Of a DNA stretch of 20,093 nucleotides, positions 13,638 through 20,093 are shown piece after piece. The notes under the pieces were generated by a model, which was not told where the DNA came from, did not search any database, and saw only the letters and a program-made list of their open reading frames with translations. A program made the translations under genes and the position numbers. How positions within the stretch are numbered: the stretch's first letter is position 1; every line of letters starts with the position of its first letter. This DNA is from JBOHPP01 sp050731755 (GTDB lineage Bacteria > Methylomirabilota > Methylomirabilia > Rokubacteriales > CSP1-6): contig JBOHPP010000189.1 in NCBI GenBank assembly GCA_050731755.1, positions 1-20,093 on the forward strand, in the 5' to 3' direction.

Positions 13638-16040
13638 ATGGACGGGGCGGCGGCGGCGCTCGGGCAGGTTCTGGCCAGGCTCGCGCGGGAAGGGGAGCTG
13701 TACGAGCGGCTGCCCGAGGGGCGGGTGCGTTGCGTCGCCTGCGGCCATCGCTGTCTCATCCTCCCCGGCCAGCGCGGCGTCTGCAAGGTGCGCTGGAACG
13801 AGGACGGCCGGCTCCTGGTCCCGGGAGGCTACGTGACCGGGCTCCAACTCGACCCGGTGGAGAAGAAGCCGTTCTTCCACGCGTACCCGGGCGCTCGCGC
13901 GCTCTCGTTCGGAATGCTCGGATGCGATTATCACTGCGCTTACTGTTTCGTGCCCGAGACGCCGATACTCACCACCTTGGGGCCGGTATCGATTCGATCA
14001 ATTTTTGAGGCCGCCATGGACGGTGTGGCGACCCCCGACGGAGAGGTCAGGTTCCCCCAGGGCGCCCGAGTCGTCACGGCCTCGGGTCAGCTCCGGTCAG
14101 TGCTCAAGGCATTCAGACACTCGTATCGAGGTCTGGTGTCCGTGATTCGGCCCATGTATCTTCCCGTGATCCGATGCACACCAGACCATCGCTGGCTGGC
14201 CACAACGACACCGAATCGGGACGACGTGCGTGAGATGCCAGCGCGAGACCTGACACCTGAGCATTTTTTGGTCGTGCCCAAACCGATGATCGCCAGCGAG
14301 AGAATCACGATCGACGTCATCCAGCTGCTGAAAGATGTTCAGATCACCTTCTCGATTCCCCGCTCCCTTTCCCTCGCTGAAACCCAGGCGATCATGGCGG
14401 CTTCCGAGCGGGGAGATTCTTCCCGGACGATCGCGGCTCGCCTCGATCGCCATCCGTCCTACATCCGACACGTTCGGAGCAAGGTACGGAGGGAGCGTTG
14501 GGTGTACGCAAGAACCCAAGGGCTTCTTGTGGAGGCCGATCGAGTCCGCTTCCCGAACGAGCGTCGCCCGGGAATCCCAAGATCGTTAACGCTGGACAAA
14601 ACGCTGGCGCGCCTTCTGGGCTTCTACTGCGCTGAGGGATGCGTCGTCCGCTCCAAACGGAGGCCACACAGCCTCCATCTCGCCTTTACTTTCGGCCCCC
14701 ACGAGACACAGGCTCGCGCTGAGGTCCGGGACGCCCTAGAGCAGCTCTTTGGCGTGCGTCCCCACGAGGTACGCCGTCGAACGACGACTGCGGTCGGTGT
14801 CGGGAAGTCGTCGCTAGCGCTTCTGTTGGCGGCATTGTGCGGAAAGGGCGCAGCCAGCAAGCGTGTTCCCGAGGCCGTCTTGATGGCCGACGCGTCGGTC
14901 CAGGAGGCGTTTCTCGATGCGTATGTGGCCGGTGATGGACACGAGTACCCTGGCGGCAAGCTGAGTGTGACGACGGTGTCCCGGGATCTCGCCTACGGGG
15001 TGGCCTGGCTCGCGCTGCGGCTCGGGCATCTTCCTTCCATTTATGTCACGCGCTTGAGCCCCGAGTGCCGAATTGAAGGTCGCGTCGTACACCGGCGACC
15101 AGAGCAGTACACGGTGTTCTGGTACCGCTACCATGGAGCGAGCCGGCGCGCCTACCATCGTGACGCGTGTTTCCTGGTCCCGATCAAGTCGGTGGCCACT
15201 GAATCGTTCGAGGGGGATGTCTTCAACCTCGAGATCGAGGGCGCGCATTCCTACACGGCAGGCTTCTGCGCGGTCAAGAACTGCCAAAACGCCATCACGT
15301 CGCAAGCGCTTCGCGATCCACTGATGGGCGTCCCCCCTCAAAGGATCACGCCCGCAGAGATCGCTGACACGGCCCTCCACCACCGCGCCCGCATTCTCAC
15401 CTCCACCTACAACGAGCCGCTGATCACCAGCGAGTGGGCGGTCGAAGTCTTCCGAGAGGGCCAGCGGCGGGGACTCGTCGGTTCCTACGTCTCCAACGGC
15501 AACGCCACCCCGGAGGTGCTGGAGTACATCCGCCCCTGGGTCGACCTCTACAAGGTGGATCTCAAGGGGTTCGATGATCGGCGTTATCGCAAGCTTGGCG
15601 GCGTGCTCGCCACCGTGCTCGACACCATCCGGCGCCTGCACGCCGGCGGCTTCTGGATGGAGATCGTGACCCTCATCGTTCCCGGCTTCAACGACTCCGA
15701 CGCCGAGCTGAGGGACATCGCGCGGTTCCTGGTTTCGGTTTCGCCCGACGTTCCCTGGCACGTCACCGCCTTCCATCCGGACTACAAGATGACCGATCGG
15801 GCCGACACGACCGTGGCCACGCTGCTCCGGGCGGCCGAGATCGGCATGCAGGAGGGTCTCCGGTACGTGTATGCCGGGAACCGACCGGGCCGGGTGGGCC
15901 CCTTCGAGAACACTTATTGCCCGTCGTGCCGCGCGCTCCTCATCGAGCGCGTCGGCTACCGGATCCTTCAGGATCGGCTGACGGCGACCAGCGGCCGCTG
16001 CCCGGCCTGCGCGGCGCCGGTGCCCGGACGCTGGCGATGA
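13638..16040 (+). CDS. amrS: AmmeMemoRadiSam-system radical SAM enzyme (AmrS) precursor with intein
   Basis: 800-aa precursor; removing residues 103-548 leaves a 354-aa enzyme, the normal AmrS length. AmrS-type radical SAM proteins are encoded with Memo and AMMECR1 domain proteins; the substrate is not known to me. The N-extein has YERLPEGRVRCVACGHRCL and LPGQRGVCKVRWNEDG, a zinc-ribbon-like Cys set, then FGMLGCDYHCAYC, the CxxxCxxC [4Fe-4S] motif (C96, C100, C103/C549). The C-extein continues QNAITSQALRD, SSTYNEPLI-like TSTYNEPLITSEWAVEVF, SYVSNGNATPEVLEYI, VDLYKVDLKGF, HVTAFHPDYKMTD, YAGNRPG and a C-terminal CPSC...CPAC zinc-ribbon-like set. Splicing restores GCDYHCAYCQNAITS. No Memo or AMMECR1 partner is in the window. 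No SD is seen; see the leaderless -10. Confidence 0.93.
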   Translation: MDGAAAALGQVLARLAREGELYERLPEGRVRCVACGHRCLILPGQRGVCKVRWNEDGRLLVPGGYVTGLQLDPVEKKPFFHAYPGARALSFGMLGCDYHCAYCFVPETPILTTLGPVSIRSIFEAAMDGVATPDGEVRFPQGARVVTASGQLRSVLKAFRHSYRGLVSVIRPMYLPVIRCTPDHRWLATTTPNRDDVREMPARDLTPEHFLVVPKPMIASERITIDVIQLLKDVQITFSIPRSLSLAETQAIMAASERGDSSRTIAARLDRHPSYIRHVRSKVRRERWVYARTQGLLVEADRVRFPNERRPGIPRSLTLDKTLARLLGFYCAEGCVVRSKRRPHSLHLAFTFGPHETQARAEVRDALEQLFGVRPHEVRRRTTTAVGVGKSSLALLLAALCGKGAASKRVPEAVLMADASVQEAFLDAYVAGDGHEYPGGKLSVTTVSRDLAYGVAWLALRLGHLPSIYVTRLSPECRIEGRVVHRRPEQYTVFWYRYHGASRRAYHRDACFLVPIKSVATESFEGDVFNLEIEGAHSYTAGFCAVKNCQNAITSQALRDPLMGVPPQRITPAEIADTALHHRARILTSTYNEPLITSEWAVEVFREGQRRGLVGSYVSNGNATPEVLEYIRPWVDLYKVDLKGFDDRRYRKLGGVLATVLDTIRRLHAGGFWMEIVTLIVPGFNDSDAELRDIARFLVSVSPDVPWHVTAFHPDYKMTDRADTTVATLLRAAEIGMQEGLRYVYAGNRPGRVGPFENTYCPSCRALLIERVGYRILQDRLTATSGRCPACAAPVPGRWR
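13944..15281 (+). mobile_element. Intein with LAGLIDADG homing endonuclease, inserted in the radical SAM Cys motif
   Basis: In-frame 446-residue intein, C103 to N548 of the precursor, followed by C549. Block A: CFVPETPILTTLGPVSIRS, Cys at position 1. Block B: CTPDHRWLATT with the TxxH histidine H184. Block F: DVFNLEIEGAHSY. Block G: FCAVKN then +1 Cys; the penultimate His usual in inteins is Lys547. Endonuclease motifs: LLGFYCAEG (acid E333) and FLDAYVAGDG (acid D433). Between splicing block B and the endonuclease lies SLAETQAIMAASERGDSSRT followed by IAARLDRHPSYIRHVRSKV, a helix-turn-helix-like segment. The coding sequence appears less GC-rich than the exteins by eye. All splicing nucleophiles are Cys, so class 1 chemistry is expected. 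The endonuclease frame is intact, suggesting a mobile element. Confidence 0.93.
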
Positions 16041-16098
16041 TGTCGCGGCATCGTCCTTGCTCTCACCTCGACTTGCAATCCCGACAAGGAGGACGCAC

Positions 16099-16314
16099 GT
16101 GATTGGAAGCTTTCTCTTCGGCGCAATCCTAGGCGGCGCGGCGGTGTGGTTCTACGGGCGCGAGCTGCGCGAGTTCATCGACGACCGGACCCGCGCGGCC
16201 CGGGGCCGGGCGGCCGACACCCTGCAGGCAGCTTCCCAGGGTCTGCAGTCGGCGAAAGAGTCCCTGGAGGGCGGGCTATCGGGCAAGGAGGGTAAGGAGC
16301 GCCGCACGGGCTGA
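16099..16314 (+). CDS. Small membrane protein, YtxH-like
   Basis: 71 aa. A GTG start at 16099 is chosen because AAGGAGG (16086-16092) lies six bases upstream; the longer frame from 16057 overlaps no SD. The N-terminus MIGSFLFGAILGGAAVWFYG is a glycine-rich transmembrane helix. The rest, RELREFIDDRTRAARGRAAD then TLQAASQGLQSAKESLEGGL, is a charged amphipathic helix ending in KEGKERRTG. This one-helix-plus-coil layout is like YtxH-domain stress-associated proteins, but no clear diagnostic residues exist. It follows the amrS gene on the same strand by 58 bp and converges on dut. Confidence 0.72.
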   Translation: MIGSFLFGAILGGAAVWFYGRELREFIDDRTRAARGRAADTLQAASQGLQSAKESLEGGLSGKEGKERRTG

Positions 16315-16324
16315 TCCCGGGCGG

Positions 16325-16756
16325 TCAGCTCCCCGTCGAGCCGAAACCGCTGGCGCCGCGCTCGCTCGGCGGCAGCTCCGCTGCCTCGGTCAGTTCGGCG
16401 TGCTCGACACGCTGGATAACGAGCTGGGCGATGCGCTCGCCCCGATCGAGCGTCACCGGTGCGCTGTCGTGGTTCACGAGCAGCACCTTGACCTCGCCCC
16501 GGTAGCCTGTGTCGATGAGCCCTGGCGCGTTCAGCACCGTCACGCCTTGGCGCAGGGCCATGCCTGAACGCGGAAGGACGAAGCCGGCGTAGCCGGGCGG
16601 AATCGCCACGGCGATGCCGGTGGGGACGAGTGCCCGGGCGCCTGGGGCGAGCGTCACGGCCTCGGCGGCCCTGAGATCCAGGCCGGCGTCTCCGGCGTGA
16701 GCGTACGCCGGCAGCGGGAGATCAGGGTCCAGGCGGCGGACGGCGACGCGGACCAC
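16325..16756 (-). CDS. dut: dUTP diphosphatase (dUTPase)
   Basis: 143 aa. Hydrolyses dUTP to dUMP and pyrophosphate, keeping uracil out of DNA and feeding dTMP synthesis; acts as a trimer. All five family motifs are present: HAGDAGLDLRA (20-30), PRSGMALRQG (62-71), GLIDTGYRGEVKVLLVN (79-95, with catalytic D82 and uracil-stacking Y85), RGERIAQLVI (105-114) and RGASGFGSTG (133-142). The start is GTG at 16756; no good SD is seen. It lies 28 bp downstream of the protease/rhodanese/cNMP fusion gene, so cotranscription is likely. Confidence 0.96.
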   Translation of the reverse strand: MVRVAVRRLDPDLPLPAYAHAGDAGLDLRAAEAVTLAPGARALVPTGIAVAIPPGYAGFVLPRSGMALRQGVTVLNAPGLIDTGYRGEVKVLLVNHDSAPVTLDRGERIAQLVIQRVEHAELTEAAELPPSERGASGFGSTGS

Positions 16757-16784
16757 GTCAGGACGCCGGCGCGCGACCTCGGAC

Positions 16785-18752
16785 TCAGCCGGCGGGGCGG
16801 CCGGCCCGCTCAGCGCGCTCGGCGTCGGTCGAGACGACCAGGTTGCTGAGCCGGCGGAGCAGCTCCATGGTCAGTTGAGGACGGTTGCGGATCAGCCAGT
16901 CGAGCCGCTCCCATTTGATGATCAGAAGTTCCACGTCCGTCCGGGCGACCGCTGACGCCGAACGCGGTCCGCCCCGGAACAGGCCCATCTCGCCGAGCGG
17001 CAACCCTTCGCTGACCGTGTTGATGACCCGTTCGGTTCCGTCGAACCGCCGGCGGATCTCCACGCTGCCGGAGTGGATCACGTACGCCTCGCCGCGCGGA
17101 TCGTCGCCCTCGTGGAAAATAACCTCGCCGGCCTTCACCCGGCGGCGCTCGATGTCGCCGAGCGTGAGGTTCTTGTACAGCTCGAGCCCGATGGAAGGCA
17201 GCGCCGACTTGCCCTCCACCGGGAGCCGGGCGTTGGTCCACCCACCGAGGCCGCCCTTGAGGATCCTCACGTTGCTGAAGCCGCGCTTGCGCAGCGCCTG
17301 GGCCACCTGAGCACTGGTCTTCTCTTCGGGGCTCGTGCAGTAGGCGACGATCAGCTGCGTGGGCTCGAGATCCGGCACCTGGCGTCCTTCCTCGATCGCC
17401 GCCGGGTCGGCCCGCACGGCGCCGGGCAAGCGCAGCGGACTCGTCTCGTAGTCCGTCTTGGTCCGCACGTCCAGGAGGATGGGATTGAGCCCGTTCTCCA
17501 TGAACCCGATCACCTGCGCCGGGACCACGCGGTGGCGGTTGCGCCACCAGCGGCGGGCTCCCATGCCGCCGTAAATTCCTACGCTCACCAGCGTGACCCC
17601 CAGCGTCGCCCACGCCCACGGGAACGGCCGGGGCGGCGGGTTCTTCACCCGCGTATCGGCCTCGGCCAGCGCCCGCTTGACGTCGACCAGGTTGGGCAGG
17701 AGCTGGTTCGCTTCCTCGAAGCGGCTTAGCGCGGCCCGGTACCGTCCGGCGGAGAACGCCTCGAGCCCGGCCGCCCAGACGCGCGAGAACTGGCTCTGCC
17801 CGACCTCGGCGCCCGTGCCGGCCAGGAACTTCGTGACGTCCCGGGCCGGGATGAGGAAGTTGAAGCCCTGCACGATCGCACCGCCGGAGGGGGAGAGCGA
17901 CACGGCCGTGATCACCCCGACGACCGAGGCGTCGTCGCCGATGGCCGGCCCGCCGCTGTTGCCGTGGGCGGCCGGCGCATCGGTCTGCACGAAGTCCTGC
18001 CCGATCGTGTCCTGCTTGAAGCCGGACACGGCCCCGTTGGTGACCGAGGCCTCCACGGTGACGCTCTGGTTCAGCAGCTCATGCCCCAGCACCACACCCG
18101 GGAAGCCGAGAATATGGACGGGATCCCCGATCCTGGCGTCGCGCGGGAACGGGGCCAGCGCGGGATAGACGCCCTCGCGCACGCGAAGGAGCGCCAGGTC
18201 TCGACCGGCGTCGGGCAGAGGCTTCCCGCTGGCGTCCAGCAGGGCGGGGGGGCTGAACTTCACGACCTCGGCCTGGAGCAGGGTGCCGTTGGAGAGCAGC
18301 ACGGTCAGTGAGGGCCGCGACGTGAACTTGAGCCCGGACATGGCGCGGTCGGTGAGCTGACGGCGGATCCGATCCTCGAGCTCCGGGCGCTGGCCCCGGA
18401 TGATGCCCTGCTCCTGCAGGGCCGGCTCTACGCAGGCCTGGTCGATCGCCTTCTTCTTCAGCTCGTGGGCGACCCAGGGCGGCAGCCGGTGGGCGGGGTC
18501 GACGACATGGGCGTTGGTGATCAACAGCCCGCGGCCGTCGACGAACCAGCCGGTGCCCGTTTCCACGAACGGCGCCGGCTTCACGGTGACCAGCCCCTCG
18601 CCGCAGTTCATGGTGACCTCGGCGTCGACCCGCGCCGTGACGAGGGCGACGGCAGGTTTGGCTCTCAAAATAGCGTCCTGCACCGTGAGAGCCTCGCCGG
18701 CGGCCGGCACGAGCGCCAACGCCAGGACGATGGTGAGCGCGCGGCCTGTCAT
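16785..18752 (-). CDS. Trypsin-like serine protease / TM / rhodanese / cyclic-nucleotide-binding fusion
   Basis: 655 aa from ATG 18752; ATG 18770, with GAGGG upstream, is an alternative that adds six residues. Order: signal peptide (1-20, MTGRALTIVLALALVPAAGEA); HtrA/S1C-like protease domain with His82 (LLITNAHVVD), Asp185 (AGRDLALLRVREG) and Ser266 (AAHGNSGGPAIGDD); a TPR-like helical linker (AAGLEAFSAGRYRAALSRFEEANQLLP); one transmembrane helix (about 379-398, AWATLGVTLVSVGIYGGMG); a rhodanese domain (about 410-515; ILLDVRTKTDYETSPL, active Cys472 in VAYCTSPEEKTS, LKGGLGGWTNARLP); and a CRP-like cNMP-binding domain (about 525-640; GEVIFHEGD, GEMGLFRGGPRSASAVA phosphate-binding cassette). 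The protease would face the periplasm, the last two domains the cytoplasm. No PDZ domain or DNA-binding helix-turn-helix is seen. A periplasmic protease governed by cytoplasmic sulfur or cNMP state is inferred, not shown. Confidence 0.9.
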   Translation of the reverse strand: MTGRALTIVLALALVPAAGEALTVQDAILRAKPAVALVTARVDAEVTMNCGEGLVTVKPAPFVETGTGWFVDGRGLLITNAHVVDPAHRLPPWVAHELKKKAIDQACVEPALQEQGIIRGQRPELEDRIRRQLTDRAMSGLKFTSRPSLTVLLSNGTLLQAEVVKFSPPALLDASGKPLPDAGRDLALLRVREGVYPALAPFPRDARIGDPVHILGFPGVVLGHELLNQSVTVEASVTNGAVSGFKQDTIGQDFVQTDAPAAHGNSGGPAIGDDASVVGVITAVSLSPSGGAIVQGFNFLIPARDVTKFLAGTGAEVGQSQFSRVWAAGLEAFSAGRYRAALSRFEEANQLLPNLVDVKRALAEADTRVKNPPPRPFPWAWATLGVTLVSVGIYGGMGARRWWRNRHRVVPAQVIGFMENGLNPILLDVRTKTDYETSPLRLPGAVRADPAAIEEGRQVPDLEPTQLIVAYCTSPEEKTSAQVAQALRKRGFSNVRILKGGLGGWTNARLPVEGKSALPSIGLELYKNLTLGDIERRRVKAGEVIFHEGDDPRGEAYVIHSGSVEIRRRFDGTERVINTVSEGLPLGEMGLFRGGPRSASAVARTDVELLIIKWERLDWLIRNRPQLTMELLRRLSNLVVSTDAERAERAGRPAG

Positions 18753-18937
18753 CGCTTCGCACCCTACCATGGGGGCCCTCGGCTTTGCACCACCGCGGGT
18801 GGCGATGGGACCGAACTCGGCGCGCCCGGCGGATCTCGTGGAAAACGTCCACGTCGGCGCCGCGATAACGCGGTCGCGCAGGCGCCTATGGGCGAGCATC
18901 GGGCAGGCCTTACTGGTGACGAGCCGCGTCAAGCAGG
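18753..18937. other. Intergenic region upstream of the fusion protease gene
   Basis: Spans the start of the minus-strand protease-fusion gene and the plus-strand pilin promoter region. The minus-strand frame stays open to 18932 but the translation has no recognisable features. No clear promoter for the fusion gene was found. Confidence 0.4.
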
Positions 18938-18974
18938 TGTCAATTTTTGACAGTCTGGGACGAGTTGGTCAAAT
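18938..18974 (+). promoter_or_regulatory. Promoter with overlapping dyad TGTCAA-TTT-TTGACA
   Basis: A perfect 6-bp dyad with a 3-nt centre (18938-18952). Its right arm is a consensus -35, TTGACA (18947-18952); 16 bases later TCAAAT (18969-18974) matches 4/6 of a -10. Transcription would start near 18981 and lead into the pilin gene at 19074. An operator placed on the -35 would suit repression. Confidence 0.4.
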
Positions 18975-19029
18975 TTGTCTGCGTACGCTAAGTGTCGGTC
19001 TTAAAGTCGATTTCGGGCAGAGAGGGCTC

Positions 19030-19052
19030 TGGCACCCGGGGTGCACCCCGGG
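19030..19052 (+). promoter_or_regulatory. 18-bp perfect palindrome with a sigma54-like TGGCAC in front
   Basis: CCCGGGGTGCACCCCGGG (19035-19052) is self-complementary over all 18 bases. TGGCAC (19030-19035), five bases, then GTGCA resembles the sigma54 -24/-12 pattern TGGCAC-N5-TTGCA with one mismatch; sigma54 drives many type IV pilin genes. In RNA the palindrome would form a strong hairpin ending 7 bases before the pilin SD (GGAGGG, 19060-19065). Which role applies is open. Confidence 0.4.
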
Positions 19053-19073
19053 GGGCCCCGGAGGGCGAGCGAG

Positions 19074-19484
19074 ATGATCATGGCCCGGCGCCGTCACACA
19101 CGCGTGAGCCGTCGCGACACGCGAGGGTTCACGCTCGTGGAGTTGCTGGTCGCGATGGCGATCATCGGGATCCTCGCGGCGATCGCGATCCAGCAGTTCG
19201 AGAGCCTGTCGGCCAAGTCACGGATCACCCGAGCCCAGAGCGATGCCAAGACCATCGGGACAGCGGTGAGCGTGTTCACGGCCCACATGGGCGTGCTGCC
19301 GGCGGCCTTGACGGACCTGACCTTGCCGGCGACCAACACGGCGGGGATCACGTCGGGGCCGTTTCTTTCCGTGGTGCCCAACCCCCCGGGGATAGCCTGG
19401 ACCCCGTACGGCTATACGCCCCAGCCGAACGGCACGTTCCAGATCATGGCCGCCGGCGACGGCGTGACCGTCACCTGGCCCTGA
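19074..19484 (+). CDS. Type IV pilin-like / pseudopilin protein
   Basis: 136 aa. The start at 19074 has GGAGGG (19060-19065) eight bases upstream. The N-terminus is a basic leader (MIMARRRHTRVSRRDTRG) cut by prepilin peptidase between Gly18 and Phe19, giving mature FTLVELLVAMAIIGILAAIA with Glu at position 5, the class III signal of type IV pilins and type II secretion pseudopilins. The rest is short (about 118 mature residues): AKSRITRAQSDAKTIGTAVS on the helix, then a beta domain ending YGYTPQPNGTFQIMAAGDGV. It has no cysteine, so no pilin disulfide loop. No assembly genes are nearby, so whether it is a fibre subunit or GspG-like minor component is open. Its end overlaps the aminopeptidase end by 14 bp. 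Confidence 0.9.
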   Translation: MIMARRRHTRVSRRDTRGFTLVELLVAMAIIGILAAIAIQQFESLSAKSRITRAQSDAKTIGTAVSVFTAHMGVLPAALTDLTLPATNTAGITSGPFLSVVPNPPGIAWTPYGYTPQPNGTFQIMAAGDGVTVTWP

Positions 19485-20093
19485 GGCCCGCCGAAGACCC
19501 GCGCCCCAGGTAACGCGCGAGCGCGGCGCCCTCGAGCTCGCGGAGTCGTACCGCCACCCGGAGCTGCTCGAGATACTGCTCGAGCGTCTTGCCGCCGAGG
19601 TGGATCTTGCGCTCGGTGAAGAAGCCGTGGACATCCTGCTCCAGCTCGGGCGTGGCCAGCGCGATGATGCCTTCGCACAGCCGCCGGAGCCCGTGCTTGG
19701 GGAACAGCCGATCCATCCGGTCCCAGTTCGCCTTGACGAACCGCCAGGCCAGTTCCCGGCCGTACACGCTCATGAGCAGCGAGCGGATGACGAAGGGCCC
19801 GTCCTGGGTCCGGATCTCGCCGTTGAGCGTGCGCTCGAGGGTCTGCTCGAGCAGTTCCGCCGACTGGAACCCGGCCAGCGCGTAGAGGTAACGCTGTTCC
19901 TCCTGCGGCGTGGACGCGGCGCGGAACCGCTGCCGGAACTCGTCGTACCGCGCGCCGTCGCCCGTGTGAGCCAGCGTGTCGATGAGCGCCGGCAGCACGT
20001 TGGGGTCGACGGCCGAGGCATCGCGCCCGGACGCCCCGTAGAGCTCGACCGCCCGGGCCTGAGCGGCGCGGTCGTTCCCGATCGTCCCCAGCC
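19471..20093 (-). CDS. M1-family aminopeptidase, C-terminal ERAP1-like domain (partial)
   Basis: The 3' part of a gene that starts beyond the right edge; 206 codons plus stop are visible. The sequence resembles the ERAP1_C-like helical domain of M1 zinc aminopeptidases: DPNVLPALIDTLAHTGDGARYDEF, ASTPQEEQRYLYALAGF, LEQTLERTLNGEIRTQDGPF, YGRELAWRFVKANWDRM, and ELEQDVHGFFTERKIHLGG. This domain closes over the active site and lies after the HExxH catalytic domain, which is not in the window. The first visible codons read LGTIGNDRAAQARAVELYG. Converges with the pilin gene, sharing 14 bp. Confidence 0.85.
   Translation of the reverse strand, partial: LGTIGNDRAAQARAVELYGASGRDASAVDPNVLPALIDTLAHTGDGARYDEFRQRFRAASTPQEEQRYLYALAGFQSAELLEQTLERTLNGEIRTQDGPFVIRSLLMSVYGRELAWRFVKANWDRMDRLFPKHGLRRLCEGIIALATPELEQDVHGFFTERKIHLGGKTLEQYLEQLRVAVRLRELEGAALARYLGRGSSAGLRAR

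Noticed and set aside
14097..15776. Minus-strand open frames opposite the intein and AmrS
   Set aside because: They are shadows; the plus frame holds all intein blocks and radical SAM motifs without a break.
16310..16329. GCTGA/TCAGC hairpin across the convergent stops of the YtxH-like and dut genes
   Set aside because: The stem is only 5 bp with no U-tract, too weak to call a terminator.
1..20093. CRISPR array, prophage or complete insertion sequence
   Set aside because: No regularly spaced repeats, phage structural genes or transposase frames were seen; only relics near the tRNA.

Overview
The window is a GC-rich bacterial chromosome segment with short intergenic gaps, mostly minus-strand genes in its first half, and clear Shine-Dalgarno (SD) sites on several genes. 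The gene mix suggests an uncultivated soil or subsurface lineage such as Candidatus Rokubacteria/Methylomirabilota: DUF3500 protein, LivK-like receptor, tartrate dehydrogenase family, gentisate-type bicupin, crotonase, and several decayed ABC_sub_bind (PF04392-like) receptor genes. This taxonomy is an inference from gene content; no marker gene here settles it.

Layout. 1-224: a HicA-type toxin gene broken by one in-frame stop. 286-1047: a crotonase on the plus strand. 1077-4901 (minus): a tight operon of a DsbD/ScsB-like reductase, a redoxin-like protein and a DUF3500 protein. 4957-6009 (minus): a tartrate dehydrogenase family enzyme, divergent from a 95-aa exported protein. 6459-8323 (minus): an operon of a DksA/TraR zinc-finger regulator, a bicupin dioxygenase and a CinA-type amidase, with a good sigma70 promoter in front. 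8611-9837 (minus): a periplasmic LivK-like receptor.

9959-12570 is a gene graveyard around an intact tRNA-Asp(GTC). It holds a truncated SBP_bac_5 gene with a nonsense codon, a GNAT/ABC_sub_bind chimera, a possible short SDR relic, the 3' end of a second tRNA, a possible small exported protein and an ABC_sub_bind gene collapsed to its signal peptide and tail. This looks like repeated recombination or integration at tRNA genes. Two tiny membrane proteins follow.

13081-16040 holds the main discovery. A THEP1-type NTPase and an AmmeMemoRadiSam-system radical SAM enzyme (AmrS) diverge from start codons five bases apart. The AmrS gene is interrupted in frame by a 446-residue intein with a LAGLIDADG endonuclease. 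It sits exactly at the third cysteine of the CxxxCxxC [4Fe-4S] motif, and the intein has Lys instead of His before its terminal Asn.

16099-20093: a small YtxH-like membrane protein, dUTPase, an unusual one-chain fusion (secreted trypsin-like protease, membrane helix, rhodanese, cyclic-nucleotide-binding domain), a type IV pilin-like protein behind a perfect 18-bp palindrome, and the C-terminal part of an M1-type aminopeptidase running off the right edge.
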